Below are positions 1 through 6,001 of a DNA stretch of 8,525 nucleotides, piece by piece. Every line of letters begins with the position of its first letter. Within the stretch, counting starts at the first letter, position 1. Origin of the DNA: an uncultured bacterium (lineage in GTDB: Bacteria > Bacillota_A > Clostridia > Oscillospirales > Oscillospiraceae); contig CAMEHJ010000034.1 of assembly GCA_945917385.1 (NCBI GenBank), positions 1-8,525 on the forward strand, written 5' to 3'. Made by a program: the position numbers and the translations under genes. The notes beneath the pieces were generated by a model. It saw only the letters and a program-made list of their open reading frames with translations. It was not told where the DNA came from and made no database searches.

Positions 1-190
1 GGACGGGAGCCAAAGTGCTCTCCGGCGCTTCAACGCTTTCGGTAACGGTAACCGAGTCCTCCGTCGTGCCCATGGTTATGCTGTCTGCGTCGAAGCTCTC
101 CCCCTCTTCCGCATAGGCGGATACGGGGGCGTACATGACGAGATTCAGAATCAGCATGAACGCCGTCAGCTTTGCAACAAATTTTTTCAT
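1..190 (-). CDS. Secreted or surface protein, N-terminal part (runs off left edge)
   Basis: The reading frame starts at the ATG at 190-188 and stays open to the window edge, giving 63 full codons. It begins MKKFVAKLTAFMLILNLVMY and continues APVSAYAEEGESFDADS. This is a classic signal peptide: a basic N-terminus (KK, K7), a hydrophobic core at about residues 9-20, and a probable AYA|EE cleavage site near residue 27. After it comes an acidic Ser/Thr/Val/Glu-rich stretch of the low-complexity kind often found just after the signal peptide in large surface proteins. The start is supported by a strong ribosome binding site, AGAGGTGG, at 197-204. The gene lies downstream of a c-di-GMP-I riboswitch on the same strand; in Clostridia such switches often control adhesins and surface or motility proteins. 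The mature function cannot be read because the rest lies outside the window. A longer overlapping frame on the same strand (30-320) is a shadow. Confidence 0.82.
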   Translation of the reverse strand, partial: MKKFVAKLTAFMLILNLVMYAPVSAYAEEGESFDADSITMGTTEDSVTVTESVEAPESTLAPV

Positions 191-249
191 TTTTGCCACC
201 TCTTGAATTTTTTAGAATTGTTTTCTCATCGGAACCCCCGGTGTGCCTG

Positions 250-294
250 CCGTAAAATACGCAAAGCGCTGCCGTTATACGGCAGCGCCTTGCG
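250..294 (-). terminator. Riboswitch expression-platform hairpin (intrinsic terminator)
   Basis: On the minus strand CGCAAGGCGCTGCCG (294-280) and CGGCAGCGCTTTGCG (274-260) form a 15-position stem with one mismatch and a TATAA loop, followed by TATTTTACG (259-251). The T-tract is short and broken, so termination may be partial. The hairpin lies between the aptamer and the ribosome binding site of the secreted-protein gene, where a transcription-terminating expression platform belongs. Its left arm contains GCTGCC (286-281), which can pair instead with GGCAGC (313-308) in the 3' part of the aptamer, giving an alternative fold that would break the terminator. Confidence 0.7.
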
Positions 295-300
295 AAAAAT

Positions 301-380
301 GCAGCTGGCTGCCATTCCACGAAACATGGTTCAGACCCTTTAGCTTTGCGTCGCCGGCTTTCGCCGGGTTTGCCGAAACA
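301..380 (-). promoter_or_regulatory. c-di-GMP-I (GEMM-I) riboswitch aptamer
   Basis: Read on the minus strand, this segment matches the conserved core of the c-di-GMP-I riboswitch in order. GGCAAACC lies at 374-367. A hairpin CCGGC-GAAA-GCCGG (367-354) carries the GNRA tetraloop used for tertiary docking. The hallmark GACGCAAAGC follows at 352-343, then AAGGGTCTGA (340-331). A second hairpin CCATG-TTT-CGTGG (329-317) has one G-U pair. The 3' core ATGGCAGCCAGCTGC (315-301) closes the fold. The basal P1 stem is short: GCA (373-371) pairs with TGC (303-301). The RNA would lie in the 5' leader of the secreted-protein gene starting at 190, about 110 bases upstream of its ATG, with a terminator-like hairpin between. 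Ligand (cyclic di-GMP) and class follow from family knowledge. Whether binding turns the gene on or off cannot be settled by eye. Confidence 0.92.
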
Positions 381-391
381 CTGTATGCAGT

Positions 392-397
392 TTTATA
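392..397 (-). promoter_or_regulatory. Possible -10 box for the riboswitch transcript
   Basis: TATAAA on the minus strand (397-392) would place transcription start near 385, just ahead of the aptamer's 5' side at about 380. This position is what a riboswitch leader needs. No good -35 box is seen 16-18 bases upstream, so support is mainly positional. Confidence 0.35.
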
Positions 398-436
398 GCG
401 ATTATGTTATGAAAACATATTCGTTCTTTTTGACTT

Positions 437-451
437 AATAATAGTATTATT
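437..451. repeat. Perfect A/T-rich palindrome in the divergent intergenic region
   Basis: AATAATAGTATTATT is a perfect 7-bp inverted repeat around a single central base. It lies between the leader of the minus-strand secreted-protein gene and the promoter of the plus-strand PocR-AraC gene. It could be a dimeric regulator's operator or simply a chance product of A/T-rich DNA. No second copy was noticed near the other promoters in the window. Confidence 0.35.
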
Positions 452-585
452 TCCCACATTTGTCTATAGCTTTTTTCTTGTTTTTTAAAGTTCCGGAACA
501 TGGAAATTGAAAAAGAAGCTTACGTTTAAAACGCTCAAAATAATACATGAAATTTGTGCAATACTCTGATTTTGCTCTCAAATTA

Positions 586-614
586 TTGTCTTTTGCATAA
601 AACAAGATTATTAT
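586..614 (+). promoter_or_regulatory. Sigma-A-type promoter of the PocR-AraC gene
   Basis: TTGTCT (586-591) and TATTAT (609-614) are separated by exactly 17 bases, and the surroundings are A/T-rich. Transcription would start near 621, leaving a leader of about 25 bases. The leader contains a purine-rich ribosome binding region (AAGGA at 626-630 and GGGGG at 634-638) ahead of the ATG at 646. Confidence 0.6.
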
Positions 615-645
615 TAAAATATTAAAAGGAAATGGGGGCACGGCA

Positions 646-1638
646 ATGGCGAGAAGCGATTTTGACATGAAGAGCATACTCGATATCCCTCTTTGGGAGA
701 AGATGCAGGACCAGCTTGCAAAGCTGACGGGGACGGCTATCATCTGCATCGACCTCAAGGGCATACCCGTGACAAAGCACAGCGCCCGCACGGATTTTTG
801 CAGCGTTATCCGCGAAAACCCCGTCTCGCGCAAGCGCTGCTATCGCTGTGACGCGCTCGCGGGGCTTGAGGCGGTGCGAATGGGAAAGCCTTATATCTAC
901 CTGTGCCACTGCGGGATAGTCGATGTGGCGGTGCCGGTAATGGTCGGGGACAGATACCTCGGCGCGGTGATGTTCGGGCAGGTGCGGCTTATGAACAAGG
1001 ACGCGGAAAAAGCCGTGAGACTTGTAAACGAGATAAGCTCGTTTCAGGCGGAGGAGGAGGCCGCGCGCAAGGACCTGCTCGAAAAGTACGAGCGGCTGCC
1101 CGAAATGGAGTACGAGCGCATTGTGGAGATCGCAGAGTTTATTGATTCCGTTGTTAAGTACACCGTGGACAGAGCCGTGAAATCCCGCAGCAGGGAAGAA
1201 ACATATCAGTGGATGATGAGCATGAATCAGGCGGGCGCCGACGGTGAGATACAGGCGCTGAGCGAGCCTCTGTTCCCCGCGTCGGACACGGAGCCGGCTC
1301 CTCTCCCGGTCAAGGCGAGCAGCGCCATTTATCCCGCTGTCGCATACATACACGACCATCTGCGCGAGGATATCTCCATGAAGGAGATGGCGGCGCTCTG
1401 CCACCTTAGCCCCAGCTATTTCTCCCGTCTCTTCAACCGTGAGACGGGCGAGACCTTCGTAAACTACATCAACCGGCAAAAAATAGAGCTTGCCAAGGAG
1501 CAGCTTCGCGGCACGAACAAGAGCGTTTCTCAAATCGCCGGCGAGGTGGGCTATATAAACGTCAGTAATTTTATTGCCGTGTTCAAACGCATAGAGGGGG
1601 TAACGCCCTCGCTGTACCGGCAGCATATGTACAAATGA
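646..1638 (+). CDS. PocR-sensor/AraC-family transcriptional regulator
   Basis: A 330-residue regulator with an N-terminal PocR-type sensory domain (about residues 8-180) and a C-terminal AraC/XylS DNA-binding domain (about 227-328). The sensor half shows conserved features of the family: cysteines at C52, C65, C68 (CYRC), C87 and C89 (CHCG), the segment DVAVPVMVGDRYLGAVMFGQ at 93-112, and a helical linker at about 119-175. The AraC half has two helix-turn-helix units: about 244-265 (MKEMAALCHLSPSYFSRLF) and 293-314 (SVSQIAGEVGYINVSNFIAV), ending in the typical FKRIEGVTPSLYR. PocR domains are known from the 1,2-propanediol/cobalamin regulator PocR and are predicted to sense small hydrocarbon-type ligands; relatives in Firmicutes often lie near glycerol or diol genes. 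The glycerol kinase gene starts 2.7 kb downstream, so it is a candidate target (inference). The clustered cysteines may bind a metal or respond to redox. Start at 646 is chosen because it follows the purine-rich GGGGG by 7 bases and a 17-bp-spaced promoter. A long antisense frame (622-1626) is a shadow. Confidence 0.92.
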   Translation: MARSDFDMKSILDIPLWEKMQDQLAKLTGTAIICIDLKGIPVTKHSARTDFCSVIRENPVSRKRCYRCDALAGLEAVRMGKPYIYLCHCGIVDVAVPVMVGDRYLGAVMFGQVRLMNKDAEKAVRLVNEISSFQAEEEAARKDLLEKYERLPEMEYERIVEIAEFIDSVVKYTVDRAVKSRSREETYQWMMSMNQAGADGEIQALSEPLFPASDTEPAPLPVKASSAIYPAVAYIHDHLREDISMKEMAALCHLSPSYFSRLFNRETGETFVNYINRQKIELAKEQLRGTNKSVSQIAGEVGYINVSNFIAVFKRIEGVTPSLYRQHMYK

Positions 1639-1653
1639 ACAAATTCATCGGAT

Positions 1654-1685
1654 AAAAAAGGCGGAGCGCGAAAAACGTTCCGCCT
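1654..1685 (-). terminator. 26-bp hairpin, copy 1; terminator-like on minus strand
   Basis: GGCGGAGCG (1660-1668) pairs with CGTTCCGCC (1676-1684) over 9 bp including one G-U pair, with loop CGAAAAA. On the minus strand the stem is followed by six T (complement of 1654-1659), the form of a good intrinsic terminator. On the plus strand it is followed by TGAGAC, so it is a poor terminator for the regulator gene that ends 21 bases before the stem. No minus-strand gene is seen that would need it. The same 26 bases recur at 2000-2025 with one difference. Confidence 0.55.
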
Positions 1686-1732
1686 GAGACTGTCAAGGAA
1701 CTTTTTTCTTGAAAAGGACGAGAAACTTAACT

Positions 1733-1800
1733 TGGCTCTCCCTTTGGGAGAGCTGGCGGCGGAGCCGACTGAGAGGGCTTTCCATGGCTCTCCCATGTGG
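1733..1800. repeat. REP-like palindromic element
   Basis: The element starts with a perfect 8-bp stem, GCTCTCCC-TTT-GGGAGAGC (1735-1753). A small perfect hairpin CGGC-GGA-GCCG follows, then GACTGAGAGGGC and a second copy of GGCTCTCCC. The GGGAGAGC of the first hairpin can therefore also pair with the later GCTCTCCC. I recall very similar GGCTCTCCC-TTT-GGGAGAGC...ACTGAGAGGG units as dispersed intergenic repeats in gut Clostridia genomes. That is memory, not a search. It has no coding capacity. Confidence 0.6.
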
Positions 1801-1812
1801 AAATACAGGCGC

Positions 1813-1845
1813 AAAGGAACGACACGCAGGTCGTTCCTTTCTCTC
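1813..1845 (+). terminator. Perfect 11-bp hairpin with pyrimidine tail
   Basis: AAAGGAACGAC (1813-1823) pairs perfectly with GTCGTTCCTTT (1830-1840) around a 6-base loop ACGCAG. The stem ends in TTT and is followed by CTCTCTTTG. It could end read-through from the regulator gene, or it may be another member of the repeat island. The tail is T/C mixed, so terminator strength is doubtful. Confidence 0.45.
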
Positions 1846-1893
1846 TTTGCCGGGCTGTTTGATTCTGTTGTATCACATATACTACGTAATCCG

Positions 1894-1955
1894 CCGTAGG
1901 GGACGCATCTCCCGTCCCGAACGGTTTTGCGGGAGGCGAAACGCCTCCCCTACGG
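1894..1955. repeat. 62-bp element with 9-bp terminal inverted repeats and nested hairpins
   Basis: CCGTAGGGG (1894-1902) and CCCCTACGG (1947-1955) are perfect terminal inverted repeats. Two further perfect stems lie inside: GGGACG/CGTCCC (1900-1905 with 1913-1918) and GGGAGGCG-AAA-CGCCTCCC (1931-1949). The overall shape is that of a small REP or MITE-type palindromic repeat; no transposase or target-site duplication is visible. Confidence 0.55.
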
Positions 1956-1999
1956 TGTATGCAGGGCTGCTCGCTTCTATCCGCAGCGTAGGGAAAACA

Positions 2000-2028
2000 G
2001 GTGGAGCGCGAAAAACGTTCCGCCTTTT
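2000..2028 (+). terminator. 26-bp hairpin, copy 2; terminator-like on plus strand
   Basis: GGTGGAGCG (2000-2008) pairs with CGTTCCGCC (2016-2024) over 9 bp with two G-U pairs, followed by TTTT (2025-2028). It is identical to the copy at 1660-1685 except for one base (C to T at 2002), which keeps the stem paired. As a plus-strand terminator it would isolate the hydrolase gene from transcription coming through the repeat island. Confidence 0.5.
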
Positions 2029-2165
2029 GCGCGTTTATGAACTATTGCCAAAAGCTATGACAGCTATTTGTTTAAGTTAAAATGATGACAATTAAAAATG
2101 TCAAATTTCGTGTAAAGCGCAAAAAAAGAGGATAAAAAAGACGTATAGTACAACAAGTATTGCTA

Positions 2166-2193
2166 TTGGATTTTTGTGCAAATATGCTATTTT
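2166..2193 (+). promoter_or_regulatory. Candidate promoter of the hydrolase/membrane gene
   Basis: TTGGAT (2166-2171) and TATTTT (2188-2193) are spaced by 16 bases. Transcription would start near 2200, leaving a leader of about 65 bases with a purine-rich ribosome binding site, AGAAAGGAAAGG, shortly before the ATG at 2267. Both boxes deviate from consensus and the region is A/T-rich, so another pair could be the real one. Confidence 0.4.
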
Positions 2194-2266
2194 AGAAGCA
2201 TGGAAGGCGGTAAAAATATTCAATTCCCGTCAAAATCAATAAAAAGAAAGAGAAAGGAAAGGCAAA

Positions 2267-4096
2267 ATGAAAGCAAAGAAAAGCGCTAAATTTTGGGTTG
2301 CGGTTGCTCTGATAGTCTGCCTGATAAGCTCTGTCGGCGCGTCTGCTGTTCAGACCGGCGGCGGTGCGATCGAGTACCATGACGTTACAATGGTAACCGA
2401 CAGCGGTCATGAGCTTGATGCACTGCTTCTCGTTCCTGAAACGGCAACCAAAGATAATCCCGCACCCGCTATTGTTGTCAGCCACGGCTGGTACAACAAT
2501 CGTGAAATGCAGGATCTGAACTATGTGGAGTATGCACGCCGCGGATTTGTTGTAATTTCAATCAGCATGTACGGCCATGGCGACTCCGAAGTCATCCCCT
2601 CCGGCACATGGTGGGATGATGAAAACAACGCAAACGGTCTGTACGATGCGGTCAAGTACGTTGCGCGTCTTCCGTTCGTTGATGCTTCCAGAATTGGCGT
2701 AACAGGTCACTCCAACGGTGCACGCGCCAGCCGTGAAGCAGTTCTTCAGGATGAAGAAGGTCTTATCTCTGCTGTTCTGCTCGTCTCCAACGACGCAGTA
2801 TATCAGGCCGAAGACCAGTGGATTGATATGTTTGGCTCCCGCGACGCGGGTATCGTAGCGTGTCAGTACGACGAGTTTTTCCACCGCGTAAAGCAGCCCG
2901 ACGGAAGCCGCTCAGCTCCGCGTGACTACATCAACCAGAACACCGCTCAGTCCTTCCTGAACTTCGGTGTTGACCCCACCGGACTTGAGAAACGCAGCGC
3001 GGAGACCTATTACACTCAGGAAATAGACGGCGAAGAAGCCATCCGTGTAATCTTCAACCCCGCAATTACCCATCCCTGGGCACACTTCTCGAAGGATGTT
3101 GTTGCAAACAGCGTCACCTTCTTTGACAAGGCTCTCGACGCACCCGCAAAGCTTGACCCCAACAATCAGACATGGCAGTGGAAGGCATTCTTCAACGCGC
3201 TGGGTATTGCGGGCTTCTTCATGTTCGTTATTTACGCGGCTATCGCGTTCCTCGACACCGCTTACTTCTCCGAACTCAAGGCAGAGACCGACGCCGAACC
3301 CCTCCCCGCACCTAAGGGCAAGGGCAAGGGCTGGTACTGGGGAGGTCTTGCATTCGGCGCAGTTGCCGGCATGATTCTTTACCCAACAATTTACGCTTGG
3401 TGCAACAAGTCACGTCCCGCGTTCTGGAATCAGCCCGCGCCTTGGTACATCGGTATGTGGACTCTGCTCTGCGGTCTATGCACCATCCTGTTTATGGTCG
3501 TTGCCTATAATTGTTACAGCAAAAAGAACGGTCTCGACCTTGCTGAGCGCGGTATCAAGATGAGCGGACGCAAGCTCTGGAAAACCGTCGTTCTGTCTGT
3601 TGCAGTCGTCGCTTCCGCGTATGCGCTGGTGTTCATCTCCGATTACTTCTTCCTCACTGATTATCGTCTCTGGTGCTTTGCTACCATCCGCGCATTCGCA
3701 CCCATGCACTTTGCTCCGATCGCCAAGTATCTGGTATTCTGGCTGGTGTATTACATTGCCCTGTCTGTCGCCACAAACGGCTTCAACTTCGTACAGCTTG
3801 GCAAGTCCAAGTGGCTGAGCACCGCAGTGCAGATGTTCTTCGTATTCATCGGACCGGAAATAATGATCGGCGTTCAGTACATTACGTTCTTCAACAAGGG
3901 CTTCCTGTGGACTGAGCTTGCGGGTACCGGCGGTTCCATCATCGGTATCTGGCTCTATCCTATCGTGTTCATCCTGCCGCTGGCAGTGTTTGTGTGCAGC
4001 AAGATATACAAGAAGTCCAAGAACCCCTACATCGGCGGTATTATCATGGGCATCATTGCCTGCGTGCTTTCTGTAACCAACACTCTCACCTACTAA
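2267..4096 (+). CDS. Alpha/beta-hydrolase fused to a polytopic membrane domain
   Basis: A 609-residue protein in two parts. After a signal-like hydrophobic N-terminus (residues 9-27), residues about 35-290 form an alpha/beta-hydrolase. It has an oxyanion-type SHGW at 72-75, the nucleophile elbow GHSNG (147-151, Ser149) within RIGVTGHSNGARAS, a possible acid at D193 or D202, and a C-terminal histidine in THPWAH (H269 or H273). Residues about 305-605 hold roughly eight hydrophobic segments (about 307-329, 356-378, 394-414, 439-459, 483-503, 517-540, 556-578, 587-604) joined by short loops with lysines, including PKGKGKG at 349-355. The hydrolase most likely sits outside the membrane. The nearest familiar group is the broad dienelactone-hydrolase/peptidase-like set; substrate is unknown. 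I do not recognise the membrane domain. The gene stands alone, with its own candidate promoter and a hairpin after the stop. By eye its codons favour GTT, CGT, GCT and ATC more than the flanking genes, suggesting high expression or a different history. An antisense frame at 3476-4111 is a shadow. Confidence 0.85.
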   Translation: MKAKKSAKFWVAVALIVCLISSVGASAVQTGGGAIEYHDVTMVTDSGHELDALLLVPETATKDNPAPAIVVSHGWYNNREMQDLNYVEYARRGFVVISISMYGHGDSEVIPSGTWWDDENNANGLYDAVKYVARLPFVDASRIGVTGHSNGARASREAVLQDEEGLISAVLLVSNDAVYQAEDQWIDMFGSRDAGIVACQYDEFFHRVKQPDGSRSAPRDYINQNTAQSFLNFGVDPTGLEKRSAETYYTQEIDGEEAIRVIFNPAITHPWAHFSKDVVANSVTFFDKALDAPAKLDPNNQTWQWKAFFNALGIAGFFMFVIYAAIAFLDTAYFSELKAETDAEPLPAPKGKGKGWYWGGLAFGAVAGMILYPTIYAWCNKSRPAFWNQPAPWYIGMWTLLCGLCTILFMVVAYNCYSKKNGLDLAERGIKMSGRKLWKTVVLSVAVVASAYALVFISDYFFLTDYRLWCFATIRAFAPMHFAPIAKYLVFWLVYYIALSVATNGFNFVQLGKSKWLSTAVQMFFVFIGPEIMIGVQYITFFNKGFLWTELAGTGGSIIGIWLYPIVFILPLAVFVCSKIYKKSKNPYIGGIIMGIIACVLSVTNTLTY

Positions 4097-4122
4097 GTAC
4101 CAGCAACGCAATTTAACTTTTA

Positions 4123-4154
4123 TTGCGCCGCAGCCCAGCAGGGCTGTGGCGCAA
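4123..4154 (+). terminator. Hairpin after the hydrolase gene, likely terminator
   Basis: TTGCGCCGCAGCCC (4123-4136) pairs with GGGCTGTGGCGCAA (4141-4154) along all 14 positions with a single G-U pair and an AGCA loop. It starts 26 bases after the stop codon. What follows is ATTGAAATTCTTC, without a clean T-run, so it may work as an RNA-stabilising or partial terminator hairpin. It is preceded by T-rich sequence, with no gene on the other strand to use it. Confidence 0.6.
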
Positions 4155-4242
4155 ATTGAAATTCTTCAAGTTATGGGAATAGGATATCTGAGATTTACCG
4201 TAAAAAACGGGATTAATCTGTGTTGATATTTTGTGATGTGTG

Positions 4243-4271
4243 TAGACATGGTTTCTTTTGCGCGTTATAAT
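4243..4271 (+). promoter_or_regulatory. Sigma-A-type promoter of glpK
   Basis: TAGACA (4243-4248) and a perfect TATAAT (4266-4271) are separated by exactly 17 bases. Transcription would start near 4278, giving a leader of about 60 bases that contains a small hairpin (4287-4301) and the ribosome binding site AGGAG. No clear catabolite-response element or PocR operator could be named by eye. Confidence 0.75.
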
Positions 4272-4286
4272 TATTAACACAGAGAA

Positions 4287-4301
4287 ACGCCGCAGCGGCG
4301 T
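4287..4301 (+). other. Small hairpin in the glpK 5' leader
   Basis: ACGCCG-CAG-CGGCGT is a perfect 6-bp stem with a 3-base loop, located just after the predicted glpK transcription start. It is too small to be a riboswitch and has no T-run. It may stabilise the 5' end of the mRNA or be an operator half-site pair. Confidence 0.35.
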
Positions 4302-4320
4302 ATTTCGGAAAATCCACTAA

Positions 4321-5826
<1,506 letters not shown>

Positions 5827-5835
5827 GAAAATGAC

Positions 5836-5887
5836 AGAAACCGTTTCGGCGCGTGAAGTGATGCCGAAACGGTTTCTTTTTTTCTTT
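5836..5887 (+). terminator. Strong intrinsic terminator of glpK
   Basis: AGAAACCGTTTCGGC (5836-5850) pairs perfectly over 15 bp with GCCGAAACGGTTTCT (5863-5877) around a 12-base loop. It is followed directly by TTTTTTCTTT. It starts 9 bases after the glpK stop codon and separates glpK from the DHHW/MBOAT operon. Confidence 0.93.
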
Positions 5888-5937
5888 ATCGGACGCGTAA
5901 AATATGCCGCGAAGCTTCGTAGTATCGGCTTTAAATG

Positions 5938-5966
5938 TTGAACAGGTTGGAAAAGAGTGGTATAAT
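5938..5966 (+). promoter_or_regulatory. Sigma-A-type promoter of the DHHW-MBOAT operon
   Basis: TTGAAC (5938-5943) and a perfect TATAAT (5961-5966) have 17-base spacing. Transcription would start near 5973, about 29 bases before the ATG at 6002, with GGAGAG (5991-5996) as ribosome binding site. The strong terminator upstream means the operon depends on this promoter. Confidence 0.82.
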
Positions 5967-6001
5967 TCTGAAAATATCGATTTGCCGAACGGAGAGCGTT
6001 T

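Larger units (their letters stand above)
1639..2266. other. Gene-free repeat island between regulator and hydrolase genes
   Basis: This 628-base stretch carries no credible gene. Its first two thirds (1660-2025) hold several perfect or near-perfect palindromes, bracketed by two copies of one 26-bp hairpin exactly 340 bp apart. The last third (about 2029-2266) is A/T-rich and holds the promoter and ribosome binding site of the hydrolase gene. A 123-residue open frame at 1709-2080 crosses all the palindromes, has no ribosome binding site or recognisable domain, and is judged noncoding. Confidence 0.7.

Noticed and set aside
30..320. 96-residue minus-strand frame spanning the riboswitch platform
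   Set aside because: It overlaps the terminator hairpin and is out of frame with the signal-peptide gene starting at 190, which has a strong ribosome binding site.
430..435. TTGACT as a plus-strand -35 box
   Set aside because: No acceptable -10 box lies 16-18 bases downstream (CCCACA region); the TTGTCT/TATTAT pair at 586-614 is better placed.
622..1626. 334-residue open frame on the minus strand
   Set aside because: It is exactly antisense to the PocR-AraC gene, whose domains and promoter are clear. The translation is Arg/His/Leu-rich with no domain, and it ends inside the regulator's ribosome binding region.
1660..2025. Repeat island considered as an insertion sequence or CRISPR array
   Set aside because: There is no transposase, no regularly spaced repeat series and only two copies of the 26-mer. 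The palindromes differ from one another.
1709..2080. 123-residue plus-strand frame in the repeat island
   Set aside because: It runs through at least three palindromic elements and a terminator-like hairpin, has no ribosome binding site, and its product is compositionally odd.
3476..4111. 211-residue minus-strand frame, and 2192-2485 and 2558-2884
   Set aside because: They are antisense to the hydrolase/membrane gene, lack ribosome binding sites and show no recognisable family.
5910..5919. CGAAGCTTCG palindrome upstream of the DHHW operon
   Set aside because: It is short, has no repeat partner and sits outside the promoter core; it is likely chance.
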